Source: Siphonodentalium dalli
Lineage: Eukaryota; Mollusca; Scaphopoda; Gadilida; Siphonodentaliidae
Direction of reading: 5' to 3'
Assembly: GCA_032622095.1 (NCBI GenBank)
Contig: CP136066.1
Location: forward strand, 67,642,281-67,706,280
Length of the DNA stretch: 64,000 bases
The notes below the pieces were generated by a model. It saw nothing but the letters and a program-made list of their open reading frames with translations, was not told the DNA's origin and did no database searches. The position numbers and the translations under genes were made by a program. Positions 53,799 through 64,000 of this stretch are shown piece by piece. Within the stretch, counting starts at the first letter, position 1; every line of letters begins with the position of its first letter.

Positions 53799-53878
53799 AT
53801 TGCAATAGTCATAAGTTTTAACTTGAACGTCACAAAATTATGTGTCAATTCACCTAGAAACATACATCACAATTTCAA

Positions 53879-54295
53879 TTGATGGGTGTGGTTAAAAATA
53901 AACCAAAGGGCGTGTCATCAGCAGTGCCACCACCACCACCACCACCATCAACAACAACAACAACAGCAGCAACAACAACAGGGCCAGTAGATCTGCCATC
54001 AACGTCGGCTCCCCCAAAAAGAAGAGTTTCGTCAGGCACCAACACGGGCGAAATTGCGTCCGGCAAGAATATACGCCGCGTCTGCGGCCGTATATACACC
54101 TTACCATGCGACGAGCTTTGTCGCTGGGTAGGGTGTAAAGTAAAAGCATGCAAGTACTGGGTGCATGGTTACTGTATCGGCTTAGTTGGGCTTGAAAACA
54201 AGGAAATAAAAGCATTAATGTACTTTCGCCATGAGCACAAGCTTTCGGCTTTGCGAAACTTTACAATCAAGTTCTTGTTCCAAACACCTTATTAG
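53879..54295 (+). CDS. Small Cys/His-finger protein with a Pro/Thr tract
   Basis: A 138-codon frame starting MMGVVKNKPKGVSSAV, then a Pro run and a Thr run encoded by CCA/ACA trinucleotide repeats, a basic patch (APPKRRVSS), and a finger: VCGRIYTLPCDELCRW, VGCKVKACKYWVHGYC. The Cys and His spacing is like a PHD-type or related zinc finger seen in transposon-associated proteins. It follows the Crypton-like gene by 660 bp on the same strand; partnership is inference. The last 40 residues look random, so it may be an exon read past its end. Confidence 0.45.
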   Translation: MMGVVKNKPKGVSSAVPPPPPPPSTTTTTAATTTGPVDLPSTSAPPKRRVSSGTNTGEIASGKNIRRVCGRIYTLPCDELCRWVGCKVKACKYWVHGYCIGLVGLENKEIKALMYFRHEHKLSALRNFTIKFLFQTPY

Positions 54296-55875
54296 AAACA
54301 ACAGGACATAGTCACCACTGGCCAAGTGGTCCTGCTAATATACTGTGATGCTGGTTGGTCCCGTTGACTTAATATATGATGCTGGTAATGCAAACTGATG
54401 CTATCACGCAAAAGTACAGATATTTTTTATAAAGTTATCATTGTCGTGGTATTTGGAACATTGAAAACATATATTGCAAAATATTTAAAACAAATTTATT
54501 TAAAGATACACACCCCCATTCTTATATATTAATTACAAGCACTGACTCTCAGTGGTGAAATCATTTTTTTTACATTATCGCCGATAGTTGCGTCCCGAAT
54601 AGAGATGTAAATATTTACAATTTGGCGTTCGAGAGCTTTTCGATCAATGTCAACAAGCCACATTTCCGACTAAATCATGAAAATTTACCCATAGTTTTGC
54701 TGTGGTTAAGTGGTCAATTACGTTGGGCATTACGATAGATCAGAAGATGTTTTCCATGGAGTGGTATGGTCGAGTTATTAACAATTTCCGGCGATGAAAG
54801 TATAATGCTACATTACAGATGTTGGCATGCACCCTAGTACTAACTGTTTAATTTCGCACACCCGAACAAGTCCATCATATGTGTTTAAATAACGTTTTGC
54901 GTCAGATGGGTACTCAACTGAAAATTCAAACAGCTGGGTACCCAACTGAACGGTAGGGGCGACACTGGCCATTTCAGTGGAACTGGGCTTATATAGATAA
55001 AACGTTAGACGTATCTTGACATCAGATTCTTTTCGTAAAGTGTGTCCAATATTCTCTTATTTATCTTCTTACTGCCAACTTTCTTGAATGTGAACGGTTT
55101 GTCACCGGCGATCGAGTTATGCAAGCTGCAACCACAGCGAATTTTGCTATCCTTCTCCATTTCGGAAATATATGTCTGACAACATTTGTGCCCTCAATAT
55201 GTGCTTAAATACACGTCTACCTGTGACTATCATGTTTTATTGGGGCCAATGGGAAATCCTGTTGCTTGTGAGATAATGTGGCAGTTGTATGTGGGTAATG
55301 GCTATTGGTTGATAATCTCAACAAACAACTCACATATACACACGTGATGCTCCGATTGGCTGATTCAGCGGGGCTACTTCACGTGGACCGGGCCCATTGT
55401 ACGTTCATTTGAAATTTCGACGTCCACGTATTCACAGCACCTTGCATAGGTAGGTACACGCTATATATGACATCTGTTCTCAACATATGAGACACTTTAA
55501 TGTGTTTGTATCCTAGCGAAACCATAATTTCCTACGTCATTTTAGTGTGTGATATAACTGACAGTGCACGTTTATCGTGGTTGTTTACTGCTTTTACGTT
55601 ATATGCTCGTGTTCGTTATAATATACCTAGCAATGCAAGTCTATAAAAAGAGCATCGCGGTAGTTCACTTTAATGTACACCGATCAGTCAACCTTCACAC
55701 AGCGCACTCTCGATTGGCACTCTTCGGTACCGCGATTTGCACAGAGTAACTCTCTATGGCGCTTTGTCATTAAGAAAGATAACTCGATACATGTTTTTTG
55801 CGCCGAGAGCGGTTGGGAAAACCGGCTACGAGAGTGGTAAAATGACGGCGGGAATGTATTTGTGCCGCAAAACTG
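54296..55875. other. Gene-free stretch
   Basis: No supported gene. 54900-54960 has a short repeat 'tgggtac(t/c)caactgaa'. Small ORFs at 55564 and 55684 overlap on opposite strands and lack motifs. Confidence 0.4.
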
Positions 55876-56100
55876 ATGCAGTCTTCCGTAGATTTTAAAA
55901 AGAGTACTAATCATAAAGGTGGTTCAAGCATCTCGCCAGATATATATACAGCCAATCATAAGCGTTTCCTTGTGAAAATTTTCAGCTGCTGTCACAATTT
56001 ATCATTTCCGGACCAAGAACTCGTCGAAAAGAAACTTAATAGCGAGAACAAGGCTATGAAACAGTCATTAAAATTAAAGCAAACAGACAATAATAAGTAA
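55876..56100 (+). CDS. Unrecognised 74-codon ORF
   Basis: ATG opens MQSSVDFKKSTNHKGGSS, then ANHKRFLVKIFSCCHNLS and a Lys-rich helix (ELVEKKLNSENKAMKQSL). Charged C-terminal helix; no family recognised. It lies just before the tandem array. Confidence 0.25.
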   Translation: MQSSVDFKKSTNHKGGSSISPDIYTANHKRFLVKIFSCCHNLSFPDQELVEKKLNSENKAMKQSLKLKQTDNNK

Positions 56101-56317
56101 CACCAATTAAAATGATTACCGCCGTTGCGAGTAGGTGAGACAATGGTGGTTTTTAAAGCGCTCTAATGCGTCGTAAATGATGGGTTGAAAACTGAATTGC
56201 GCATTGTCGCGGCACCTGGCAAAGTCAGGTGTGCGTTGTCAAAACACATTAAAACGAGAGATCGAACTGGCTTACTGAGCCCGATTTCGCTAGTAAGCCA
56301 ATTTTGCATCTTTGCCC

Positions 56318-58050
56318 GACCTGTTGGACACTTTTGCCATTGCAATTTTAAAGTGGACATGCTTCTGAATATCACCACATATTCCGTAATGCGCCGGAAC
56401 TCAGTTTCGGCAATGATCGGGGTCGAAAGTTGGAGAGCTGGGATAGGGCAGGCTGGTTGAGGTCCCTGAAAATGACCACTATTTTGGAAAGCAACTGTAT
56501 TTTGCATCTGCACGAGCCAAATTTCTTTAACGCTTTGGACACTTTTGCCATTGCAATTTTGCGTCATGCGCCGGAACTCAGTTTCGCCAATGATCGGGGG
56601 TCGAAAGTTGGATAGTTGGGGCAGGACAGGCTGGTTGTTGTCTTTGAAAATGACCACTATTTTCGAAAGCAACTGTATTTTGCATCTGCACGGGCCAAAT
56701 TTCTTTAATGCTTTGGACACTTTTGCCATTGCAATTTTAAAGTTGACATGCCTCTGCATATCATCACATATTCCGTCATGCGCCGGAACTCACAGTTTCG
56801 TCAATGATCGGTGGTCGAAAGTTGGAGAAGGGCAGGCTGGTTGAGGTCACTGAAAATGACCACTATTTTCAAAGGAACTGTATTTTGCATCTGAACAGGC
56901 CAAATTTCTTTAACGCTTTGGACACGTTTGCCATTGCAATTTTTAAGTGGACATGCTTCTGCATATCACCAGATATTCCGCAATGCGCCGGAACTCACAG
57001 TTTCGCCAATGATCGGGGGTCGAAAGTTGGAGAGATCGGGTAGGGCAGGCTGGTTGAGGTCCCTGAAAATGACCACTATTTTCGAAAGCAACTGTATTTT
57101 GCATCTGCACGGGCCAAATTTATTTAACGCTTTAGACACTTTTGCCATTGCAATTTTAAAGTGGACATGCTTCCGCATTTCACCACATATTCCGTCATGC
57201 GCCGGAACTCACAGTTTCGCCAATGATCGGGGGTCGAAAGTTGGAAAGTTGAGGTAGGGCAGGCTGGTTGAGGTCCCTGAAAATGACCACTATTTTGGAA
57301 AGCAACTGTATTTTGCATCTGCACGGGCCAAATTTCTTTAACGCTTCTGGACACTTTTGCCATTGCAATTTTAAAGTGGTCATGTTTCTGCATGTCACCA
57401 CATATTCCGTCAAGCGCCGGAACTCAGTTTCTCCAATGATAGGGGGTCGAAAGTTGGGAGAGTTGTGGTAGGTCAGGCTGGTTGAGGTCCCTGAAAATGA
57501 CCACTATTTTGGAAAGCAACTGTATTTTGCATCTGCACGGGGCAAATTTATTTAACGCTTTGGACACTTTTGCCATTGCAATTTTAAAGTGGACATGCTT
57601 CTGCATATCACCACATATTCCGTCATGCGCCGGAACTCACAGTTTCGCCAATGGTCGGGGGTCGAAAGTTGGAGAGTTGGGGTAGGGCAGGCTGGTTGAG
57701 GTCCCTGAAAATGACCACTATTTTCGAAAGCAACTGTATTTTGCATCTGCATGGGCCAAATTTCTTTAACGCTTTGGACACTTTTGCCATTGCAATTTTA
57801 AAGTGGACATGCCTCTGCATATCACATATTCCGTTATGCGCCGGAACTCACAGGTTCGTCAATGATCGGGGGTCGAAAGTTGGAGAAGGGCAGGCTGGTT
57901 GAGGTCCCTGAAAATTGACCACTATTTTCAAAGGAACTGTATTTTGCATCTGAACGGGCCAAATTTCTTTAACGCTTTGGACACGTTTGCCACTGCAATT
58001 TTTAAGTGGACATGCTTCTGCATATCACCACATATTCCGTAATGCGCAGG
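56318..58050. repeat. Satellite-like tandem array, about 210-bp unit, about 8.5 copies
   Basis: Units share 'gatcgggggtcgaaagttgg', 'ggttgaggtccctgaaaatg', 'actgtattttgcatctgc', 'ggacacttttgccattgc' and 'catattccgtcatgcgccgg'. Starts of the 'gtcgaaagttgg' word fall near 56420, 56597, 56812, 57017, 57231, 57445, 57661 and 57870. Spacing is 204-216 bp, except one 177-bp unit. Short ORFs recurring on both strands are by-products of the repeat. The left edge joins unrelated sequence near 56315; the right edge breaks at 'cgtaatgcgcagg'. Confidence 0.92.
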
Positions 58051-58200
58051 ATTGGTGTACTATTGTTTTGTCGAGAAATAGTGACAATGTTTTGGTAAAC
58101 TGATGAACCTTGATTTTAAAATGGAATTATTTAAAGCCAACTCAGTCATTAGTTTAGGTTCCAACCCCTATGTATTCACAGTATACATTGTTTAGAGAGA

Positions 58201-58524
58201 TATGTGTTCAGAGTGTCATACAAACTTTATACAATTCTGGCTCTATTGCAGTCCGCACTGGTTTCCTGTTTGGAAAATAAACTCAAGAAATCCAGAGTAA
58301 ATATGACCAATGAGGACGACGTGCAAAGGATGAGGGACAAATTCAGGAGACCAAATAGTGGCAGGAAGAGAAAATCAACAAATCTCGAAACAGATATTCT
58401 TATCAGAAATAAACTTCCTGTGAGTACTATTTCCACAGAACATTTATTTTTAGTCTATGTTGAAGGGTTGAACCCGGAAAAACAATTTAGGAAGCCAAAT
58501 TTGGTGTCTTCCGATGCAGATTAA
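58201..58524 (+). CDS. Unrecognised 106-codon ORF
   Basis: The internal part after 'ctctattgcag' (58251) reads SALVSCLENKLKKSRVN, MTNEDDVQRMRDKFRRPN, SGRKRKSTNLETD, with a basic NLS-like patch. An exon starting at 58251 is plausible, with ATG at 58303 (MTNEDD) as another start. No domain recognised. Confidence 0.3.
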   Translation, partial: YVFRVSYKLYTILALLQSALVSCLENKLKKSRVNMTNEDDVQRMRDKFRRPNSGRKRKSTNLETDILIRNKLPVSTISTEHLFLVYVEGLNPEKQFRKPNLVSSDAD

Positions 58525-59005
58525 TCCCCTGGTGGACATAAAAATCCGCTAAAATCCACTTTGGGGGGTTTTTTTTTATTCAAGATGGCGTATATGAAAC
58601 AGGTGCTTGTCCATTTTATGAACACGTGTTACGTTTAAGATACCAATTTAGACTATGTGTTCAAGGACATGGTTGTTTTCGGTGTTTGTATTAATACACT
58701 ACATTATTATATATGTATTTGAAAACATAAAAATGCAAAAACAGATGGATAACTATATTGAAAACTTGGAGCTTGCCGAATGAAGCAGAGTCGTCTTCAT
58801 TATTTATCCGGTCCAGCATAAAACCAGACACATTGCAGATAACAGGAGATCTCTCTCAATTTTCTATTTGTATGTTCAACTTATATGTATTTCATCAATA
58901 TATAATAAGCTGTGATCATCAAGGTATAGTCTGCCATACAATGAACATCTTCAATTGAAAATTAAAATGCTAAAGTAGATGGATAACTCAATTGAAAATT
59001 TGGAG
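58525..59005. other. Spacer
   Basis: No gene. 'gatggataacta(t/c)' and 'attgaaaa(c/t)ttggag' recur at about 58745 and 58978, a short local repeat. Confidence 0.4.
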
Positions 59006-59009
59006 AATG

Positions 59010-59480
59010 GCCCATAAAATCTGACACCAAACTATTATTCGGCCCCACTACCTCGAAAACCATTAACGAGCATTGTTTCGGAGCTACCCCACCCACGTGC
59101 TTCATGGGTATCAACGGGACACCACGTGTGTGACATCCGAATGGTAATATGTCTCTTTCATTACACGTTAGTCGCGAAGAGTCACTCTGTTGGTGATTAG
59201 CTACACAGGAAAATCGACCAAGACCACGTGTTGTTCAGCATCGGGTATATATCTCCACGTTAAGTGTGTTCTTGACCGACCATGTAATCATGACCACCAT
59301 TGTCACCTGACAAAGCAAAAGTTGAGTGACATAGAAAAGAGCGTTCCATGATTTTATCCCTGATATGGTAGTAATAAAGAGCGTTTATTTCACTTGGGTG
59401 CGCCAACAATTGAAAAACAGCTGAAAAACCTGTGACCATGGAAAGTATGTAAAGGCAAACGAAGCCTGCATTGGGTTGTC
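59010..59480 (+). promoter_or_regulatory. Promoter-like repeat module P5, copy 5
   Basis: Keeps 'ttattcggccccactacctc', 'gggacaccacgtgtgtgac' (CACGTG), 'agtcgcgaagagtcactctg', 'agaaaagagcgttccatg' and 'gatatggtagtaataaagag'. It lies about 670 bp upstream of the Harbinger-like start, separated by a GC-richer block. Confidence 0.55.
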
Positions 59481-59499
59481 AATAAGTTTGCAAAACGTT

Positions 59500-60147
59500 C
59501 TCTGTGTGGGCGCGGAGAGTATCGGTAGCGCCCACTGCGTGCACCAGTCATGGTAAGTTTTTAGGTTGTGGGAATATACCCAACAATCCACAATATACCA
59601 GTTGTCCACCAGTTCTCACACTCCGCTGAGATCAGGCCGGCGATTGCATTGCGCTGAAAAATTACCAAAGCGCCACGCTAAACGCACTAGGGTCTCAAAG
59701 AACCGATTGGTGACGCAGTTGACACTGGCTGGGACGGGAGAGGATCCCAATTGTCGCCAGTGAGCGCCGCGCTTGTTTTGTGCATGCAAAATGAGAGCGA
59801 AAAGCTCACGTCACTCGCTCACCGTTGACGTAGCAAGGATGGATACAAACTACTCCTAGTCGCAGCTTAATCAGACTCTCACTACGTGCATTCCAGTCCT
59901 TATTACGCTTTTATTGCGCTGCCACGAGGCGTTATGGACTGGTTCCCGTTCATAGAACGTGCACACGGTGCTGCCACTGCGAATGTGACGCTCGTTTTAC
60001 GTCCAATCGTGACAAATGGCGTTCTTTTGACGTTTGCAGAAGGTTTACAGTACGATTCCACCTTGAAATGCGATATGCTCACCCACACAAAACACTGGTA
60101 TAAACAGAGCCTCACCATCGCTCAGCATCAGTCTCCATCTCTTCGCC
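59500..60147 (+). promoter_or_regulatory. GC-richer upstream block of the Harbinger-like ORF
   Basis: This block is richer in CG dinucleotides than its flanks and precedes ATG 60148. It holds two frames of unknown value (59566-59763 with LRSGRRLHCAEKLPKRH; 59886-60221). The latter overlaps the Harbinger-like start in another frame, so at most one is coding. A promoter plus 5' UTR role is inferred only from position. Confidence 0.3.
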
Positions 60148-60333
60148 ATGGCTGCAGAGAGTCAGAATTTGATCATTGTACAGCAGTTGCTAAATTTGCA
60201 GGCAAAACATGCAGAGAATGACGCGGCCATTGTCAACATCATGAGAATGAGACGGACGAGGCCGAGGAGATGCTGGGTTCAACCATGGTTAGACGTGGGG
60301 GGAAGAGTTCAGTTCGCCACTACCACCGGCTGA
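60148..60333 (+). pseudogene. PIF/Harbinger transposase N-terminus, truncated
   Basis: ATG in good context (tcgccATGG) reads MAAESQNLIIVQQLLNLQ, then a basic stretch and RRPRRC-like text ending RRCWVQPWLDVGGRVQFA. The 'RR.WV.PWL' motif is a mark of the N-terminal part of animal Harbinger nucleases. The DDE nuclease domain is absent; the frame ends after 61 codons. The usual 'R..G.Y..L' continuation is degraded. Confidence 0.5.
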
Positions 60334-60474
60334 TTATTTGTTTTGATTAAAATTATAGTATTGACAAATGTTACCAAGTGTATATATGTGTATATATCTA
60401 CCTTCCATTTCAGAATGTCCTATCCATATTTGTATTGGAAACTCCGAAAATGAAAGGTGAACGAAAAACCGAGG

Positions 60475-60612
60475 ACACCTAGGATAGGATAGGATAGGAT
60501 AATTTATTTACAATATACATGATTTATACAATGGCAGAAATACATAATAAGGTAAAGCAGTATATTGTCGGGGGTAGCCTAGCCCTATCGGGCTGTCTTC
60601 CTGCTACCCCCT
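60475..60612 (-). mobile_element. LINE-like 3' tail with pentanucleotide repeat
   Basis: Read on the minus strand: a nested hairpin ('ggggtagc' with 'gctacccc', and 'agccc' with 'gggct' inside), AT-rich sequence, 'gtaaataaattatcc' and four to five 'tatcc' units. A hairpin followed by a short microsatellite is typical of CR1/L2-type LINE or derived SINE 3' ends. No coding part is attached. Confidence 0.4.
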
Positions 60613-60639
60613 AAAACAGGTATCAGTATAAATAATAGA

Positions 60640-61560
60640 ATAGATGCCTGTATCCATATCCACGCACACGTACAGACTATAATCATATATAAAACTTTGT
60701 AGAATCCAGTACTTATAGGGCATAACAAAAACAAGTATTGGTGTGGTTGTGAGTCAATCCAGACGAGTTATAAGATCGAAAATGTATTATCTCTCCATAT
60801 GAATGTTTTGAACTGTTCAGGTTCTCTAAACATATGACAGTTTCCGTTCCAGTTCCAGTTCCATGGGTTTATTAGAAACAGGGTGACATGCGGAACAAAT
60901 CTACAGACAACCTATATTGACAGCCACCATATACAGACCAACAATATTCACCACAACAGTTACTGTCGCGTTGCTAAGAGCCGAACTACTGGGCACCTCG
61001 GCATCAATTTACAAATCGATCGTCATTGTATAGTAAGCAAATATAGTATACTCATCATTATCAAGGGATAACATAAATAATTATTGTGACTGATTTTAAA
61101 GATGTCCTTCCAATTTAACGTTCATGCCAAATAATGCATATTTGTGACAGCCAATTGTTTGCTCAACATGCAAGCGAAAATGAAAAATAGTTGCAATCAC
61201 CACTATTTGTATTGCAAATTTTAAACGATCATGAAAATCCACAAAATCTTGTAACCAAAACAATTCGGGTTTGAAAACGCCCTTTATTATAAACCGATTT
61301 TACCAACTGAAGCCTAGACGCTCTTTATGATCATTGGCATTTGTTTCTTGGTTGACAAAAATTCTAAACTTTTATTAAAACCCAATTGTTTTGAAGTAGA
61401 TATTTGGCAATTTCTACATAATAATGGGCTCATGTATCATATCACATTTTTTTCTTTACAGAAAAGCTAAATGTAATATATTTTTTTTTAAATCAAACAG
61501 CTATCTTCAATGAACAATCAATTCACAACCAAAAACATCTTCAATTGAACAATTAGCAAA
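60640..61560. other. Spacer
   Basis: No gene supported. 'agttccagttccatggg' near 60850 is the only notable simple repeat. Confidence 0.4.
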
Positions 61561-61564
61561 CAGT

Positions 61565-63000
61565 TCAGGTCCGAATATGAACATCTCAGCTCCTGTCATA
61601 AATATTCCAAATCTGATATTGAATAACCAAGCCCAATTGAGTGATAATCTTGACGCCACATATAATGTATCGGTTGAGACAAAGGCTCCATCCTCCAACA
61701 CTACTGACAAAGTAACACCAAACAGATTTAATTCCGAATACGAGCACACCAAAACAATCTTCTCTGACTATACCATTAACATCAGAACAATCAATCATTG
61801 AGACTAGTCAATCTTGTTTGAACAGTACAATACATGTCAATTCACCCCAGCATGTAGACACGAGCTCCAATGTGTCGTCATATATTCCATTAAATGGCAA
61901 CATAAGTGATATATCCTCTGTCAAATCCCAACAACAAACATCTCTATTACTTTACTCAAGCGTTAATTCTGAAGACAGGTTATTGTCCCTCAGACTTTCC
62001 AGTTCAGATACTGAAATGGGCATCTCTCTGACAAACACCAACGTACATCTTTCTGATTCTTTGTCATATCATTCAAATATGGCGTCAAACGAGCCAGCTG
62101 GCAGCAAAACGGTTAATTTGACTTTAGGTCAGAAATCCGTAAATGAGACACAGTATCATTATGGAAGTTCGCGTGATGGATCGGGGGAACTCCCATCCAT
62201 GAACCCACTTAAATGTTCTGAAATCTCAACCGATTCGGTTATACAAATAACTACGACTCATGTCGTTTCACCGCCCAAATCTCAAGCTATGATCAATAAA
62301 AGTTTCGGATCTCCGTCACCAATTAAGAGGTGCGTTTATACGACACCGACTAAAATCAAGAATAAAAACAAAAAATTATCTTCGAAACACAACATAATAA
62401 AAACTCTTACCCCGAGGAAAATTGAACGGATTCAAGGCGGTCATTGGTTATGTGATGATATCGTTAGGCAATTTCAAAACCTTCTTGCAAATGAGTTTCC
62501 AGTAATACGTGGTTTTATTGACCCATTGTATGCCCCGGTTAAAAACTCGAAAACAGGCCGATTTGTCCACAAACCTCTCAGTAATTTTGGACCCACATAA
62601 ATCGTTGCTCAAGTTCACTATACTGGGCACAATCACTGGGTATCATCAACATACGTACCAAACGATAACGATGATGCCGTGTATCTCTTTGACTTCCTCT
62701 TTTCGCAATCAGATCCGATGACGACATCCACACAAATTCAGTTATGGTCCATGTACGGAAGCAACTCCGCTCTGGGGCATTGAGGGTAAGGATTCCACGT
62801 ATACAGAAACAGTCTAATAGCTCTGATTACGGGGTATTTGCTTTAGCGCACCTAGTAGAATTTGGCTACAATCCCCGATATGGACGAACAGAGTCGTCCA
62901 GATTCTTACAGCATTTGATGCGACCTCATCTGACGAGTTGCCTATCGTCAGGGAAGGTTAATCGCTTTCAGAAAAATAATCTGTGTTCTAGACAAAGTGG
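61565..63000 (+). pseudogene. Ulp1/C48-like protease gene remnant with a lost catalytic Cys
   Basis: Three to four frames. 61577-61740 and 61740-62290 are Ser/Thr/Asn-rich (VETKAPSSNTTDK; SQQQTSLLLYSSVNSEDR), as in a disordered N-terminus. Then SFGSPSPIKRCVYTTPTK, IKTLTPRKIERIQGGHWL and FIDPLYAPVKNSKTGRF lead to the protease core. A TAA replaces a Glu codon at 62597-62599. YTGHNHWVSSTYVP (His) and AVYLFDFLFS (Asp) follow. The active-site SSDCG is SSDYG here (TAC at 62828-62830). A base change near 62780 shifts frame. The shorter copy at 24469 keeps Cys. The stop, shift and Cys loss all mark a dead protease. Confidence 0.7.
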
Positions 63001-63023
63001 CATATAGTATATATTCTTTTCAG

Positions 63024-63293
63024 GGAACAGTTTTAAATGCGTTACTAAAGTTCGAGAGCAAGATCAGATCGACGGCCGTTATGGCGCTCGTACCAGATGT
63101 TGTTAACCTCACAAAACCCCACACCAGCCTGCACACAAGTGTCCAGGGTATTAGATGCGGGAACAAAGATACGAGGGGAGAGCTCTTGTCGAAAAAGGTC
63201 GTTCTTGCAGAGGTGGTAGAAGATGTCGTCGGTAAACAATATTCGTCGACAGATCTGATGCACAACTACGGAGACCACTACATCCGAGAGAGG
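63024..63293 (+). CDS. Exon-like frame with both splice sites
   Basis: Follows 'attcttttcag' and ends at a consensus donor (cgagag|gtaagt). It reads GTVLNALLKFESKIRSTAV, MALVPDVVNLTKPHTSL, then a charged part to MHNYGDHYIRER. No family recognised. It is about 90 codons without a stop, so a real exon is plausible. It may belong to the protease-type element upstream or to a host gene. Confidence 0.45.
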
Positions 63294-63549
63294 TAAGTAT
63301 AGTCTTTAGCCTATAGTAATTGTTTACCTTAAACACGTGGCAGTAAGGACACAACTATTCTTGTCAATCTTTCACTGATTCATATTATCATATTCTCGGC
63401 CGTAAAATACGGACGAAACAGGAATTATTATCTAGTCATAGACTGCCCGGTCTCTTGACCTCAATAATATTAGCATAATGACAGTGTCTAGGTCGTAACA
63501 TATAGTCGTTACCCACTTCAATCAAAATTAGTCCAAAGACAAATGTAAG

Positions 63550-63696
63550 ATGGTTTGTGTCCCAAATGTAGACCTGGTAAAACAGCAAGAGGCACTTATG
63601 TCAAGGGGAATGTTGTGGATTCCAACAGTCTCACCCGCTGAGTTGATGTTACAGCATAAGCATCTAGAGGAGACTATAACAGCGATAAACTCTTAA
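63550..63696 (+). CDS. 48-codon ORF, possible exon or small protein
   Basis: ATG opens MVCVPNVDLVKQQEALMS, then RGMLWIPTVSPAELML and EETITAINS-stop. Protein-like helical composition; too short to classify. It lies 250 bp after the exon at 63024 and could be its terminal exon if an acceptor near 63545 is used. Confidence 0.3.
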   Translation: MVCVPNVDLVKQQEALMSRGMLWIPTVSPAELMLQHKHLEETITAINS

Positions 63697-64000
63697 TATA
63701 GTCTCTCTCTCTGAAGCTAATGGTGTAACCTCACTCAGGTGGGAGCGGGACCTCCGCAATATTTCAAAAATGGCTTCCGGGAAACGTAGGATTATGAAAA
63801 GACGAGTGGTGGCACTATTCACAATTATATGATGGGTGCCATCCGTATAAAAATCTGGAGTATAAATGGTGCCAACTGCTTTGTAACTCAATTATTTTGG
63901 ACATTAATGTTATTCTCTTTAATTGGTAGCATCCTGTCTGAAAAGTATATTCATTGTATACTCATTCAAAATCGCACTAAAAATCACTAATATTCCTTGC
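63697..64000. other. Right-edge spacer
   Basis: No supported gene; the window ends in AT-rich sequence. Confidence 0.4.

Noticed and set aside
56163-57820. Many 60-198-codon ORFs on both strands
   Set aside because: They recur with the 210-bp tandem unit and read differently in each unit; by-products of the repeat, not genes.
59566-59763. LTR-element polyprotein end (LRSGR motif)
   Set aside because: The motif is too short and common, and no protease, RT or integrase lies nearby.
1-64000. tRNA or rRNA genes
   Set aside because: No cloverleaf-type sequence with a TTCGA-type arm, and no conserved rRNA segment, was recognised on either strand; a covariance search was not possible.

Overview
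The window looks like AT-rich, intron-containing animal DNA built almost entirely from decayed and partly intact transposable elements. There are no operons or ribosome-binding sites. Coding pieces end at GTAAGT-type donors and start after pyrimidine-tract/AG acceptors, and long AT-rich spacers separate them. The mix of elements (Mutator-like with Ulp1 protease, Crypton-type and another tyrosine recombinase, PIF/Harbinger, a RecQ-like fragment, a LINE endonuclease, a P-type transposase tail, a TatD nuclease fusion) suggests an aquatic invertebrate, possibly a bivalve mollusc. That assignment is inference. No conventional single-copy host gene is recognised with confidence.

Layout. 1-5 kb: weak ORFs and tandem or dispersed repeats. 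5.0-7.7 kb and 17.3-20.2 kb are two copies of one segmental duplication. 9.1-13.7 kb: an SGNH-like fragment, a frameshifted Mutator-type transposase, an unidentified broken ORF and three exon-like pieces. 14.0-16.8 kb: a tyrosine-recombinase-like gene followed by a second copy of its 5' part that ends in AATAAA plus an A tract. 17.0-18.0 kb: two small unknown proteins. 21.35-31.5 kb: the centrepiece, a spliced MULE-type gene with a promoter-like repeat, exons whose phases fit, a DDE transposase with C-x2-H, a SWIM finger, an Ulp1-like protease and a PHD-like finger. A MITE and a separate Ulp1-like fragment sit inside its intron.

31.7-37.4 kb: direct repeats, a 90-bp palindrome, a P-type transposase tail, exon paralogues of the 12.9-13.6 kb exons, a Myb/Harbinger-like tail, a SAM-like start and a broken paralogue of the 17.0 kb small protein. 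38.2-42 kb: a duplicated exon block around a RecQ-like fragment, then a LINE endonuclease fragment. 42.4-46.9 kb: another promoter-like repeat, a second P-type tail and empty AT-rich DNA. 47.0-49.8 kb: a GC-rich island with a 535-codon minus-strand ORF fusing an Arg/Ser-rich region to a complete-looking TatD nuclease, opposite a small divergent plus-strand ORF. 50.0-54.3 kb: a third P-type tail, a MITE-like element, an intact Crypton-like recombinase ORF, a palindrome and a small Cys/His finger ORF. 56.3-58.05 kb: a tandem array of about 210-bp units. 59.0-60.6 kb: a fifth promoter-like repeat, a Harbinger-like N-terminus and a reversed LINE-like tail. 61.5-63.7 kb: an Ulp1-like pseudogene whose catalytic Cys codon is now Tyr, then two exon-like pieces.

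Recurring theme: an approximately 600-bp module carrying CACGTG boxes occurs five times. In one place (21.35-21.9 kb) it lies directly upstream of the first exon of the MULE gene. It may be the shared 5' regulatory region of a family of elements in this window. All homology statements come from motif recognition by eye, without database searches.
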